Program-made: the position numbers and the translations under genes
The notes under the pieces: model-generated
The model's input: only the letters and a program-made list of their open reading frames with translations
The model's database searches: none
What the model was told of the DNA's origin: nothing
Shown here: positions 1 through 7,568 of the stretch, piece by piece
Numbering within the stretch: the first letter of the stretch is position 1
Layout of the letters: each line of letters starts with the position of its first letter
NCBI GenBank assembly: GCA_035761045.1
Contig: DASTRU010000002.1
Location: 1 to 26,376, forward strand
Source of the DNA: DASTRU01 sp035761045
Lineage (GTDB): Bacteria; Pseudomonadota; Gammaproteobacteria; Burkholderiales; Burkholderiaceae_E
Length of the DNA stretch: 26,376 nucleotides
Direction: 5' to 3'

Positions 1-1
1 T

Positions 2-328
2 CAGAAGGTAAACAAGAAGATGTATCGGGCGGGTGTGTGCTCGATTCTCTCGCAGCTCGCGCGTGAAGATCGCTTACGTGTCGTTAATGAGTTTGCGATC
101 GATGCCCCAAAGACCAAGTTGTTGGCGGAAAAACTAAAAAGTTATGGTCTTGAGCACGTGCTAATTGTTACCGACAGCGTCGATGAAAATCTTTATCTCG
201 CGTCTCGTAACTTGATGAACGTGGCCGTGGTCGAAGCGCGTCACGCTGATCCATTGTCGTTGGTTCATTACCGCAATGTAGTGTTCACCAAGGCTGCGAT
301 CGCTCAAATGCAGGAGATGCTGGCATGA
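2..328 (+). CDS. rplD: 50S ribosomal protein L4, C-terminal part (5' end outside window)
   Basis: This is the end of L4, a large-subunit protein that lines the exit tunnel and, in enterobacteria, represses the S10 operon. The open frame enters at base 2 with no start codon in view, so about half of a usual ~206-residue L4 is present. The segment KKMYRAGVCSILSQLARE and the later ENLYLASRNLMNV stretch are typical of the L4 C-terminal half. It overlaps rplW by four bases (ATGA), which suggests translational coupling. The identity is secure from sequence and order; the upstream part (and rpsJ, rplC) cannot be seen. Confidence 0.95.
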   Translation, partial: QKVNKKMYRAGVCSILSQLAREDRLRVVNEFAIDAPKTKLLAEKLKSYGLEHVLIVTDSVDENLYLASRNLMNVAVVEARHADPLSLVHYRNVVFTKAAIAQMQEMLA

Positions 329-660
329 GCGCAGTTATTCGTAAGTTTTCTGAAGAGCGCTTGCTTAAAGTATTGCTCGCGCCAGTGATCTCCGAAAAGG
401 CCACATCGGTTGCGGACAAGCACGAGCAGGTCGTGTTCCGGGTGATGCGCGATGCGACCAAACCTGAAATTCGCGCTGCCGTAGAGAAATTGTTCAACGT
501 TGAAGTCGAGTCGGTTCAGGTGGTCAACATTAAAGGCAAGGTCAAGCGCTTCGGGCGTACGATCGGTCGTCGTGATCATGCGAAGAAAGCATATGTGTGC
601 TTGAAGCCTGGTCAGGAAATTAACTTCCAAGATCAGGCGCCCGGCGCCGTTGGGGGCTGA
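325..660 (+). CDS. rplW: 50S ribosomal protein L23
   Basis: L23 (111 aa) binds 23S rRNA at the tunnel exit and is the docking site for trigger factor and SRP. The sequence shows the family's LLKVLLAPVISEKA start and the KVKRFGRTIGRR basic loop. The start ATG overlaps the rplD stop (ATGA) and a GGAG motif lies just upstream. Compared with the ~100-residue E. coli protein it has a slightly longer N-terminus (MSAVIRKFSEER) and a short Gly-rich C-terminal tail. rplB follows after five bases. Confidence 0.97.
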   Translation: MSAVIRKFSEERLLKVLLAPVISEKATSVADKHEQVVFRVMRDATKPEIRAAVEKLFNVEVESVQVVNIKGKVKRFGRTIGRRDHAKKAYVCLKPGQEINFQDQAPGAVGG

Positions 661-665
661 GCATC

Positions 666-1481
666 ATGGCACTCGTTAAAGTAAAACCAACTTCCCCTGG
701 CCGTCGCGCCGTGGTGAAGGTCGTGAATAAAGAGTTGTACAAAGGCCGTCCTGTTGCTTCGCTGATCGAACCGCAATCGAAAACGGCTGGACGTAACAAC
801 AACGGACACATTACGACTCGACACAGAGGTGGTGGGCACCGTCAGCACTATCGCTTAATTGACTTTAAGCGCAATAAGGATGGCATTCCCGCGAAGGTAG
901 AGCGTCTTGAATACGACCCGAACCGCAGCGCGAATATTGCGTTGTTGTGCTACGCGGATGGTGAGCGTCGTTACATCATTGCTCCCAAGGGTATTGAAGT
1001 GGGACAGCAGGTGTTAAGCGGTTCCGAGGCGCCTATTAAAGCCGGTAATGCTTTACCGATTCGGAACATTCCCGTTGGCACCACGATTCACTGCATTGAA
1101 ATGCTTCCCGGCAAAGGCGCTCAGTTGGCCCGTTCAGCGGGAACGGCCGTGCAACTGCTGGCGCGTGAGGGTGCATATGCGCAGTTGCGTTTACGTTCCG
1201 GTGAGATCCGGAAAGTCCACGTTGAGTGTCGTGCAACGATTGGCGAGGTGGGTAACGGCGAGCACAGTCTTCGCTCAATCGGTAAGGCTGGTGCCAATCG
1301 TTGGCGCGGTCAGCGTCCGACGGTGCGTGGTATCGCCATGAACCCGGTCGACCATCCGCACGGGGGGCGTACTAATGGCGGTGGCCATCCGGTGTCGCCG
1401 TGGGGTACGCCAACCAAGGGTTATAAAACTCGTCGTAACAAGCGTACGAGCACGTTTATCGTGCAGCGTAGGAAGAAGTAA
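666..1481 (+). CDS. rplB: 50S ribosomal protein L2
   Basis: L2 (271 aa) is a core 23S rRNA protein next to the peptidyl-transferase centre, needed for subunit association. The conserved MNPVDHPHGG motif is present; H230 matches the important His229 of E. coli. The basic C-terminus (TKGYKTRRNKRTS) is typical. After HPHGG the usual GEGR-type loop is shortened and reads RTNGGG before HPVSPWG, which makes the protein two residues shorter than in E. coli. A G-rich stretch nine bases upstream serves as a weak ribosome binding site. Identity is certain. Confidence 0.98.
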   Translation: MALVKVKPTSPGRRAVVKVVNKELYKGRPVASLIEPQSKTAGRNNNGHITTRHRGGGHRQHYRLIDFKRNKDGIPAKVERLEYDPNRSANIALLCYADGERRYIIAPKGIEVGQQVLSGSEAPIKAGNALPIRNIPVGTTIHCIEMLPGKGAQLARSAGTAVQLLAREGAYAQLRLRSGEIRKVHVECRATIGEVGNGEHSLRSIGKAGANRWRGQRPTVRGIAMNPVDHPHGGRTNGGGHPVSPWGTPTKGYKTRRNKRTSTFIVQRRKK

Positions 1482-1505
1482 TCGGACGGGATTGGAGAGT
1501 TATAT

Positions 1506-1781
1506 ATGGCACGTTCCATTAAGAAGGGCCCGTTCGTTGATGCCCACCTGGTGAAGAAGGTGGATACCGCGCGGGCCTCTAACGATAAGCGTCCGATTAA
1601 GACTTGGTCGCGTCGATCGACCATCATGCCGGACTTCGTGGGGCTCACGATCGCGGTTCACAACGGCCGTCAACATGTGCCTGTCTATGTTTCCGAAAAC
1701 ATGGTCGGTCACAAGCTTGGCGAGTTTGCCTTGACCCGTACGTTCAAGGGTCACGCGGCGGACAAAAAAGCGAAGAAGTAA
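1506..1781 (+). CDS. rpsS: 30S ribosomal protein S19
   Basis: S19 (91 aa) sits in the head of the small subunit and binds 16S rRNA with S13. The start MARSIKKGPFVDAHL and the segment TWSRRSTIMPDFVGLTIAVH are diagnostic, and the length is normal. A GGAG motif lies eight bases before the ATG. It is in line with rplB upstream and rplV downstream as in the standard S10 operon. Confidence 0.98.
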   Translation: MARSIKKGPFVDAHLVKKVDTARASNDKRPIKTWSRRSTIMPDFVGLTIAVHNGRQHVPVYVSENMVGHKLGEFALTRTFKGHAADKKAKK

Positions 1782-1794
1782 GGAGCGCATGGAT

Positions 1795-2124
1795 ATGGAA
1801 ACCCGAGCGATACTTCGCGATGTGCATTTGTCGGAGCAAAAAGGCCGACTGGTGGCTGATCAAATTCGCGGTCTTAAAGTCGACAAAGCACTTAACGTTC
1901 TGACTTTTAGCCCAAAAAAAGCGGCTGTCATTATTCGTAAAGTTCTTGAGTCGGCAATTGCTAATGCCGAGCACAACGACGGAGCCGATATTGACGAGCT
2001 GAAAGTCAAAACCAGTAGTGTTGAGCAGGCGACTCCTCTCAAACGTTTTACGGCGCGTGCGAAAGGGCGAGGCAATCGCATTCTTAAACGTACCTGCCAC
2101 ATTTTCATTACGGTTGGTAATTAA
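1795..2124 (+). CDS. rplV: 50S ribosomal protein L22
   Basis: L22 (109 aa from this start) reaches into the exit tunnel with its beta-hairpin and is a known site of macrolide-resistance changes. Family segments are LVADQIRGLKVDKALN, SAIANAEHN and FTARAKGRGNRI. Two in-frame ATGs exist, at 1789 and 1795. The AGGAG overlapping the rpsS stop (1781-1785) is only three bases from the first but nine from the second, and homologues start near the MET of METRAIL, so 1795 is preferred. The alternative adds two residues. Confidence 0.95.
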   Translation: METRAILRDVHLSEQKGRLVADQIRGLKVDKALNVLTFSPKKAAVIIRKVLESAIANAEHNDGADIDELKVKTSSVEQATPLKRFTARAKGRGNRILKRTCHIFITVGN

Positions 2125-2141
2125 CGGCCGGAAGGATTGAT

Positions 2142-3035
2142 ATGGGACAGAAAATTCATCCGACCGGCTTTCGGCTTGCGGTCACTCGCAATTGGTCGTC
2201 GCGCTGGTATGCGGACAATAAAGATTACGCAAGCATGCTCGGCGCCGACATTCAAGTACGTGAGTATTTGAAGAAGCGCTTGAAAAATGCTTCCGTGTCG
2301 CGCGTGCTGATTGAGCGTCCAGCCAAGAATGCGCGCATTACGATTTTTAGCTCTCGCCCTGGCGTTGTAATTGGCAAGAAGGGTGAGGATATTGAGAACT
2401 TGAAAGTAGAGCTGCAGCGTCTGCTCAATGTTCCGGTGCATGTGAACATCGAGGAGGTGCGGAAGCCCGAGATTGACGCGCAATTGATTGCGGCGTCTAT
2501 TGCTCAGCAGCTTGAAAAGCGCATCATGTTCCGCCGTGCTATGAAACGTGCGATGCAAAACGCGATGCGACTTGGCGCACAAGGTATCAAGATCATGTCA
2601 TCTGGTCGGCTAAACGGTGCAGAGATTGCGCGTACCGAGTGGTACCGCGAAGGCCGTGTGCCGCTTCACACCTTACGTGCGGACATTGATTACGGGTTCG
2701 AAGAGGCGAGCACGACCTACGGCAGAATCGGCATCCGCGTTTGGGTTTACAAGGGCGAAATGCTTGCCAGCGGCGAAGCGCCTACCGTTGTGGAGACTGA
2801 GGAGGAGAAGCGCCCTCGTCGTAATGCCCGCCCTGGTGCGGCTCGTGACGGTAAGCCCGCAGGCCGCGGGCGAGGTCAACGCCGCAGTGACGGTGCTGGT
2901 GCCACAACTGGTGTAGAAGATGCGAAGCCTGCGGAAGCTGCCGACGCAGTCAAGCCCGCAAGTCCCGCCGCAGTTAAGCGAGTGCGAAAACCTAACGACT
3001 CGACAAAACCTGCGGATAAGGGTGAAGGAGAATAA
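2142..3035 (+). CDS. rpsC: 30S ribosomal protein S3 with extended C-terminal tail
   Basis: S3 (297 aa) lies at the mRNA entry tunnel of the small subunit and contributes to mRNA unwinding. It begins MGQKIHPTGFRL, carries a KH domain with the GKKG loop at about residues 78-81, and has the C-terminal domain to about residue 212 (YGRIGIRVWVYKGE). The remaining ~85 residues are a low-complexity tail rich in Arg, Lys, Pro and Ala. E. coli S3 has 233 residues, so the tail is a clear extension; tailed S3 occurs in betaproteobacteria. rplP begins two bases after the stop. Confidence 0.97.
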   Translation: MGQKIHPTGFRLAVTRNWSSRWYADNKDYASMLGADIQVREYLKKRLKNASVSRVLIERPAKNARITIFSSRPGVVIGKKGEDIENLKVELQRLLNVPVHVNIEEVRKPEIDAQLIAASIAQQLEKRIMFRRAMKRAMQNAMRLGAQGIKIMSSGRLNGAEIARTEWYREGRVPLHTLRADIDYGFEEASTTYGRIGIRVWVYKGEMLASGEAPTVVETEEEKRPRRNARPGAARDGKPAGRGRGQRRSDGAGATTGVEDAKPAEAADAVKPASPAAVKRVRKPNDSTKPADKGEGE

Positions 3036-3037
3036 AC

Positions 3038-3454
3038 ATGCTGCAACCCGCACGCAGAAAGTATCGCAAGGAACAGAAGGGGCGGAATAAGGGTATTGCG
3101 ACTCGTGGCGCAAACGTCTCATTCGGCGAATTTGGACTCAAGGCCACGGCGCGCGGTCGTTTGACTGCGCGTCAAATCGAAGCTGCGCGTCGTGCGATGA
3201 CTCGTCACATCAAACGTGGCGGTCGTATTTGGATTCGCATATTCCCTGACAAGCCCATTTCCCAGAAACCAGCCGAGGTTCGAATGGGTAACGGTAAAGG
3301 CAATCCTGAGTATTACGTTGCCGAGATCACCCCGGGTAAAGTGTTGTACGAGATGGACGGGGTGGATGAGTCCCTCGCGCGCGAAGCCTTCCGATTGGCT
3401 GCCGCGAAGCTCCCGTTGTCGACCACGTTTGTGACTCGGCACGTCGGTGCGTGA
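3038..3454 (+). CDS. rplP: 50S ribosomal protein L16
   Basis: L16 (138 aa) binds near the A-site tRNA in the large subunit and is needed for late 50S assembly. It starts MLQPARRKYRKEQKGRN and contains RQIEAARRAMTRHIKRGG and the FPDKPISQKPAEVRMG loop, the region where L16 is hydroxylated on Arg in some bacteria. The AGGAG ribosome binding site lies inside the end of rpsC, and the two genes are almost contiguous. Length is normal. Confidence 0.98.
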   Translation: MLQPARRKYRKEQKGRNKGIATRGANVSFGEFGLKATARGRLTARQIEAARRAMTRHIKRGGRIWIRIFPDKPISQKPAEVRMGNGKGNPEYYVAEITPGKVLYEMDGVDESLAREAFRLAAAKLPLSTTFVTRHVGA

Positions 3455-3482
3455 GATCCATTACTTGTGAGGAGTAAAGAAC

Positions 3483-3677
3483 ATGAAAGCGTCTGAGCTT
3501 CGTGCTCTGGATGTCCCAGCACTGAAAAAAGAGCTAGGTGACTTATTGAAGGCCCATTTTGGTCTGCGTATGCAAAAAGCAACGCAGCAGCTCGTTAACA
3601 CAAGTCAACTGGGCAAGGTGCGTCGGGATATTGCACGGGTGAAAACCGTGCTTACACAAAAGCAGGCAGTGAAATGA
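3483..3677 (+). CDS. rpmC: 50S ribosomal protein L29
   Basis: L29 (64 aa) is a small helical protein at the tunnel exit beside L23. The two-helix sequence with MKASELRALDVPALKKEL and LGKVRRDIARVKTVL is typical. A GAGGAG ribosome binding site precedes the ATG. Its stop overlaps the rpsQ start as ATGA, so the two are probably translationally coupled. Confidence 0.97.
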   Translation: MKASELRALDVPALKKELGDLLKAHFGLRMQKATQQLVNTSQLGKVRRDIARVKTVLTQKQAVK

Positions 3678-3943
3678 GTGAAACCAAAACCAAGCTGCAG
3701 CGTGTGTTAGTCGGGCGCGTTGTAAGCGACAAGATGCAAAAGACCGTCACGGTGTTAATCGAGCGTCGAGTTAAGCACGAGTTGTACGGTAAGTTCGTTA
3801 CCAAGTCGGCGAAATACCATGCGCATGATGAGGCTGGCGAATGCAAGATTGGCGATACCGTTGAAATAGCGGAGTCTCGACCGCTATCGAAGACAAAGGC
3901 TTGGGTCGTGACTAAGCGAGTTTCTACGGCACCACAAATTTAG
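3674..3943 (+). CDS. rpsQ: 30S ribosomal protein S17
   Basis: S17 (89 aa) is a primary 16S rRNA-binding OB-fold protein. Family segments are LVGRVVSDKMQKTVTVLIER and YHAHDEAGECKIGD, followed by ESRPLSKTKAW. It overlaps rpmC by four bases. It is the last gene of the S10 operon portion: a 179-bp untranslated gap with promoter-like and hairpin sequences separates it from rplN. Confidence 0.97.
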   Translation: MSETKTKLQRVLVGRVVSDKMQKTVTVLIERRVKHELYGKFVTKSAKYHAHDEAGECKIGDTVEIAESRPLSKTKAWVVTKRVSTAPQI

Positions 3944-3954
3944 TAGTTGATTGT

Positions 3955-3984
3955 TTGATTTGGCCGAGTTTTTGATGTCATAAT
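3955..3984 (+). promoter_or_regulatory. Candidate sigma-70 promoter of the spc operon (rplN onward)
   Basis: In the 179-bp gap after rpsQ, TTGATT (3955-3960) and CATAAT (3979-3984) lie 18 bases apart. A TG at 3976-3977 gives an extended -10 element (TGTCATAAT). Transcription would start near 3990, leaving a leader of about 130 bases before rplN. The -10 element is flanked by an inverted repeat, GCCGAG (3963-3968) and CTCGGC (3986-3991). A separate spc promoter at this spot is known in E. coli, which supports the call; the exact start is inferred. Confidence 0.6.
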
Positions 3985-4038
3985 GCTCGGCTTTCGCAGA
4001 ACTCCTGCTTGCTGGTCTGAAGTGGGGGCCGCCCAGGT

Positions 4039-4103
4039 GAAGAGCTTTTAAAAAGGTCTTCGACGGGACCAAGACTGACCGAGCAGCTTCTCGTTTGGCT
4101 CGG
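4039..4103 (+). promoter_or_regulatory. Structured rplN leader with competing hairpins
   Basis: Hairpin A pairs GAAGA (4039-4043) with TCTTC (4057-4061) and continues with CTTT against AAAG inside. Hairpin B pairs GTCTT (4056-4060) with AAGAC (4071-4075) and uses the same bases as the right arm of A, so the two exclude each other. Hairpin C pairs CCGAGC (4079-4084) with GCTCGG (4098-4103), ending 19 bases before the rplN ATG. No poly-U terminator is seen. This is compatible with feedback control of the spc operon, but the ligand or protein is unknown. Confidence 0.4.
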
Positions 4104-4122
4104 CTTAAGTTGGGATAAAACC

Positions 4123-4491
4123 ATGATTCAAATGCAGTCGACCTTAGAGGTCGCTGACAACACTGGTGCGCGTACCGTTATGTGCATCAAAGTGCTTGGT
4201 GGGTCAAAGCGCCGGTATGCCGGCATCGGTGACGTCATCAAGGTCAGCATCAAAGAAGCAACACCGCGGGGCCGTGTCAAAAAAGGCGAGGTCTATAACG
4301 CCGTGGTTGTTCGCACCGCGAAGGGCGTGCGTCGTAACGACGGTTCCTTGGTTAAGTTCGACGGAAATGCGGCGGTGTTGTTGAATAACAAGCTTGAGCC
4401 GATCGGCACTCGGATATTTGGGCCTGTTACCCGTGAGTTACGCACGGAGCGATTTATGAAAATCGTTTCGCTCGCGCCCGAGGTCCTGTGA
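4123..4491 (+). CDS. rplN: 50S ribosomal protein L14
   Basis: L14 (122 aa) lies at the subunit interface and forms bridges to 16S rRNA. It starts MIQMQSTLEVADNTGAR and includes KVLGGSKRRYAGIGD and the GTRIFGPVTRELR end, closely matching the E. coli protein in length. The ribosome binding site is poor (GGGA eight bases or so upstream), in keeping with a leader that may control initiation. It is the first gene after the spc-type promoter. Confidence 0.98.
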   Translation: MIQMQSTLEVADNTGARTVMCIKVLGGSKRRYAGIGDVIKVSIKEATPRGRVKKGEVYNAVVVRTAKGVRRNDGSLVKFDGNAAVLLNNKLEPIGTRIFGPVTRELRTERFMKIVSLAPEVL

Positions 4492-4501
4492 GAGGTTATT
4501 T

Positions 4502-4816
4502 ATGAACAAGATCCGTAAGGGTGACGAGGTTGTTGTTATTGCCGGAAAAGACAAGGGTAAGCGTGGTGTGGTGCTTTCTCGCGAGTCGGAAGAGCGCGTA
4601 ATTGTCGAGGGAATCAACATCGCCAAAAAACACGTTCGCCCTAACCCAATGAAGGGTGTTCAGGGCGGGATTGTCGATAAGGCAATGCCTATACACATTT
4701 CTAACGTGTCGTTGTTCGACGCCAAGACAGGCAAGCCTTCGAGAGTTGGCATTCGTGTTGAGGATGGCAAGAAGGTTCGCTTTCTAAAGTCATCTGGCGA
4801 AACGCTAAAAGCCTGA
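4502..4816 (+). CDS. rplX: 50S ribosomal protein L24
   Basis: L24 (104 aa) is an early assembly protein of the large subunit. The KOW motif region reads MNKIRKGDEVVVIAGKDKGK, and KHVRPNPMKGVQGGI follows. Length equals that of E. coli L24. An AGAGG motif just upstream overlaps the end of rplN's spacer. Standard spc order. Confidence 0.98.
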   Translation: MNKIRKGDEVVVIAGKDKGKRGVVLSRESEERVIVEGINIAKKHVRPNPMKGVQGGIVDKAMPIHISNVSLFDAKTGKPSRVGIRVEDGKKVRFLKSSGETLKA

Positions 4817-4839
4817 CTAAGCATTGGAGAGTTGGAATC

Positions 4840-5379
4840 ATGGCCAGGCTGCAAGAATTTTATAAAGAGAAGGTTGTTCCCGAGTTGAAGGCGAAGTTCG
4901 GGTACCAATCAGTTATGGAAGTTCCGCGCATCACAAAAATCACTCTTAATATGGGTCTTGGTGAAGCCGTAGCTGACAAGAAGGTAATCGAGCACGCGAC
5001 GAGTGATCTGGTGAAAATCGCCGGTCAAAAGCCTGTAGTGACTAAAGCTCGTAAGGCGATCGCGGGTTTCAAAATCCGCCAAGGCTATCCAATCGGTGCG
5101 ATGGTTACGCTACGGGGCACTCGGATGTACGAGTTTCTAGATCGTTTTGTCACCATAGCTTTGCCACGAGTGCGTGATTTTCGCGGCATTTCAGGTCGGG
5201 CATTTGACGGTCGAGGTAATTACAACGTCGGCGTAAAAGAGCAAATTATCTTTCCGGAAATTGAGTACGAGAAGGTGGATGCCGTTCGAGGGCTCAATAT
5301 TAGTATCACCACCACCGCAAAGAGTGACGATGAGGCCAAGGCGTTGCTTGCTGCGTTCAAGTTCCCGTTCAAGAGCTGA
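4840..5379 (+). CDS. rplE: 50S ribosomal protein L5
   Basis: L5 (179 aa) binds 5S rRNA and contacts the P-site tRNA. It carries the family segments EVPRITKITLNMGLGEA, RKAIAGFKIRQGYPIG and GRGNYNVGVKEQIIFPEI. Length is the same as in E. coli. A GGAG motif lies upstream. In enterobacteria S8 represses the operon by binding near this start; I could not identify that structure here. Confidence 0.98.
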   Translation: MARLQEFYKEKVVPELKAKFGYQSVMEVPRITKITLNMGLGEAVADKKVIEHATSDLVKIAGQKPVVTKARKAIAGFKIRQGYPIGAMVTLRGTRMYEFLDRFVTIALPRVRDFRGISGRAFDGRGNYNVGVKEQIIFPEIEYEKVDAVRGLNISITTTAKSDDEAKALLAAFKFPFKS

Positions 5380-5393
5380 AGGGGCTAGATCAG

Positions 5394-5699
5394 ATGGCAA
5401 AGCTTTCGTTAATAAACCGCGATCTCAAGCGTCTTAAGCTCGCTGAGAAGTATGCGAAAAAACGCGAGTCGCTTAAGGCGATTATCGGCGACAACTCTCG
5501 CTCCGAGGAAGAGCGTTACACCGCTCGGCTTGAGCTGCAGCAGCTGCCGCGAAACTCCAATCCCACGCGGCAACGCAATCGCTGTGCTGTCACTGGACGT
5601 CCTCGCGGTAACTATCGGAAATTTGGGCTCTCACGTAATAAATTGCGTGAGGCGGTCATGCGCGGCGAGGTGCCGGGTATGGTCAAGGCGAGCTGGTAA
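5394..5699 (+). CDS. rpsN: 30S ribosomal protein S14, zinc-free type
   Basis: S14 (101 aa) belongs to the long form without the CXXC zinc pairs. It binds 16S rRNA in the head of the small subunit. The C-terminal signature NRCAVTGRPRGNYRKFGLSR is present, followed by LREAVMRGEVPGMVKASW. A GAAGGGG motif lies about ten bases before the ATG, and the gene follows rplE after 14 bases. Confidence 0.97.
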   Translation: MAKLSLINRDLKRLKLAEKYAKKRESLKAIIGDNSRSEEERYTARLELQQLPRNSNPTRQRNRCAVTGRPRGNYRKFGLSRNKLREAVMRGEVPGMVKASW

Positions 5700-5718
5700 G
5701 GCGTGGTGGAGAACCGTT

Positions 5719-6114
5719 ATGAGTATGAGTGACCCCATCGCCGATATGCTGACTCGCATTCGCAATGGTCAGCAAGTCGAGCGTGAGTTTGTTGAGATGC
5801 CGGCATCCAAATTAAAGGTGTCGATTGCGCAAGTGCTTAAAGACGAAGGCTATATCGACGGATTCAATGTCGAGGAGAATGCCGGTAAGTCTACCTTGCG
5901 CGTGCAGTTGAAGTACTACGCTGGACGTCCTGTTATAGACCGCTTGGAGCGGGTGTCTAAGCCGGGTCTTCGTATTTACAAAGGGCGCGATCAAATTCCG
6001 CAAGTCATGAACGGCTTGGGTGTGGCCATAGTGTCTACCAGCAAGGGCGTAATGACTGACCGCAAGGCTCGCGCTTCTGGAATGGGCGGCGAAGTGTTGT
6101 GCTACGTCGCCTAA
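5719..6114 (+). CDS. rpsH: 30S ribosomal protein S8
   Basis: S8 (131 aa) is a primary 16S rRNA binder and, in E. coli, the translational repressor of the spc operon. It starts MSMSDPIADMLTRIRNG, matching the E. coli MSMQDP start, and ends with STSKGVMTDRKARASGMGGE. The frame is open further upstream inside rpsN, but GGAG at 5708-5711, seven bases before this ATG, and homology fix the start. A second in-frame ATG at 5725 is less likely. Confidence 0.97.
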   Translation: MSMSDPIADMLTRIRNGQQVEREFVEMPASKLKVSIAQVLKDEGYIDGFNVEENAGKSTLRVQLKYYAGRPVIDRLERVSKPGLRIYKGRDQIPQVMNGLGVAIVSTSKGVMTDRKARASGMGGEVLCYVA

Positions 6115-6129
6115 GCGAGAGGAAACGAC

Positions 6130-6663
6130 ATGTCACGAGTCGGTAAAGCGCCGATTGTTATTCCCCAAGGCGCGGAAATTAGCATCAATGATGATGCGAT
6201 CACCGTCAAAGGTCCAAAGGGCACGTTGACGCAGAAGCGTCATAGTCTGGTTGGGGTCCGAGTCGAAAACGGGCAAATCCTGTTTTCGGTGGTGGGTGAA
6301 AGCAGAGAGGCTGATGCGATGTCCGGCACCATGCGAGCGTTGGTCGCAAACATGGTGAATGGCGTCACCAGGGGCTTCGAGAAGAAATTGACTCTGGTTG
6401 GGGTCGGATACAAGGCGGCCGTTCAAGGTGACACGCTAAATCTTTCTCTGGGCTTCTCGCATCCTGTTTTATTCAAGCTTCCGGCGGGTGTTAAGGCGGA
6501 AACGCCTCAACCTACGGAAATCCTAATCAAGGGTGCGGATAAGCAGGTGGTTGGTGAGATCGCAGCGAAGGTTAGGGCAAAGCGCCCTCCGGAGCCTTAC
6601 AAAGGCAAGGGAGTTCGTTATGCCGATGAGCGTGTGGTGCTTAAGGAAACTAAGAAGAAGTAA
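6130..6663 (+). CDS. rplF: 50S ribosomal protein L6
   Basis: L6 (177 aa) sits near the factor-binding site of the large subunit. Typical segments are MSRVGKAPIVIPQGAEISI, GYKAAVQGDTLNLSLGFSHP and RPPEPYKGKGVRYADE. Length is as in E. coli (177). A GAGGAA ribosome binding site precedes the ATG. Confidence 0.98.
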   Translation: MSRVGKAPIVIPQGAEISINDDAITVKGPKGTLTQKRHSLVGVRVENGQILFSVVGESREADAMSGTMRALVANMVNGVTRGFEKKLTLVGVGYKAAVQGDTLNLSLGFSHPVLFKLPAGVKAETPQPTEILIKGADKQVVGEIAAKVRAKRPPEPYKGKGVRYADERVVLKETKKK

Positions 6664-6676
6664 CCGGGAGCCGTAA

Positions 6677-7033
6677 ATGCTGACTAAAAAAGAATCCCGG
6701 CTGCGCCGTGCTCGTCAAACGCGCGCAAAGATTGCCGAGTTGAGGGTTAACCGTTTAACGGTTCATCGTACGAACACTCACATTTATGCCGCTGTGTTGT
6801 CGCCCGACAGCAAAGTGCTTGCCACTGCATCCACGGTGGAGAGCGATCTGCGCAAGCAGGTAAACGGCAATGGCGGCAACATCGCTGCTGCGGTGCTGGT
6901 TGGTAAGCGTGTCGCGGAGAAGGCGGTTGCTGCTGGCGTGACGGAGGTTGCCTTTGATCGTTCGGGTTTTCGTTATCACGGGCGTGTCAAAGCTCTTGCG
7001 GATGCCGCGCGCGAAGCCGGTCTGAAGTTCTAA
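6677..7033 (+). CDS. rplR: 50S ribosomal protein L18
   Basis: L18 (118 aa) binds 5S rRNA together with L5. Segments RLTVHRTNTHIYAAV and FDRSGFRYHGRVKALADAAR are diagnostic. GGGAG lies six bases or so before the ATG. Length is normal for the family. Confidence 0.97.
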   Translation: MLTKKESRLRRARQTRAKIAELRVNRLTVHRTNTHIYAAVLSPDSKVLATASTVESDLRKQVNGNGGNIAAAVLVGKRVAEKAVAAGVTEVAFDRSGFRYHGRVKALADAAREAGLKF

Positions 7034-7043
7034 GGAATAAGCC

Positions 7044-7565
7044 ATGGCGAAAGTACAAGCGAAAGCAGTCGGCACTGAAGAGCGCGATGATGGGATGCGC
7101 GAGAAGATGATCGCTGTTAACCGCGTAACGAAGGTGGTTAAGGGTGGACGTATTCTCGGCTTCGCCGCGTTAACGGTGGTGGGCGATGGCGACGGCCGCA
7201 TTGGAATGGGTAAGGGTAAGGCGCGTGAGGTGCCGGTAGCCGTTCAAAAAGCGATGGAAGAAGCACGCCGTAAGATGTTTAAGGTGTCTCTTAAAGGCGG
7301 CACGTTGCAACATACGGTGGTCGGCAAGCATGGTGCGTCCACCGTGTTGATGTCACCGGCAAAAGACGGTACGGGCATCATCGCCGGTGGTCCTATGCGA
7401 GCGATTTTCGATGTGCTTGGCGTGACGAATGTTGTCGCTAAATCGATTGGTTCAACCAATCCGTACAACATGGTTCGTGCAACGCTTGACGGTTTGCAAA
7501 AGATGAGCACGCCGGCTGAAATTGCCGCTAAGCGTGGCCTCACAGTTGAGCAGATCCTGGGATAA
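7044..7565 (+). CDS. rpsE: 30S ribosomal protein S5
   Basis: S5 (173 aa) acts in decoding fidelity at the mRNA entry side of the 30S subunit. RVTKVVKGGRILGFAALTVV and GMGKGKAREVPVAVQKAMEE mark the double-stranded RNA-binding domain, and GSTNPYNMVRATLDGL the C-terminal domain. The protein closely resembles betaproteobacterial S5. AAGGA precedes the ATG. Confidence 0.98.
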   Translation: MAKVQAKAVGTEERDDGMREKMIAVNRVTKVVKGGRILGFAALTVVGDGDGRIGMGKGKAREVPVAVQKAMEEARRKMFKVSLKGGTLQHTVVGKHGASTVLMSPAKDGTGIIAGGPMRAIFDVLGVTNVVAKSIGSTNPYNMVRATLDGLQKMSTPAEIAAKRGLTVEQILG

Positions 7566-7568
7566 GCG

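Noticed and set aside
3963..3991. GCCGAG/CTCGGC repeat as a terminator of the S10 operon
   Set aside because: Six-base stem with a 17-base loop and only a short T-run; it coincides with the better supported promoter.
5452..5718. Upstream extension of the rpsH frame through rpsN
   Set aside because: It overlaps a clear S14 gene in another frame; homology and GGAG place the S8 start at 5719.
6749..6763. Perfect inverted repeat AACCG-TTTAA-CGGTT
   Set aside because: It lies inside the rplR coding region within conserved L18 codons; probably chance.
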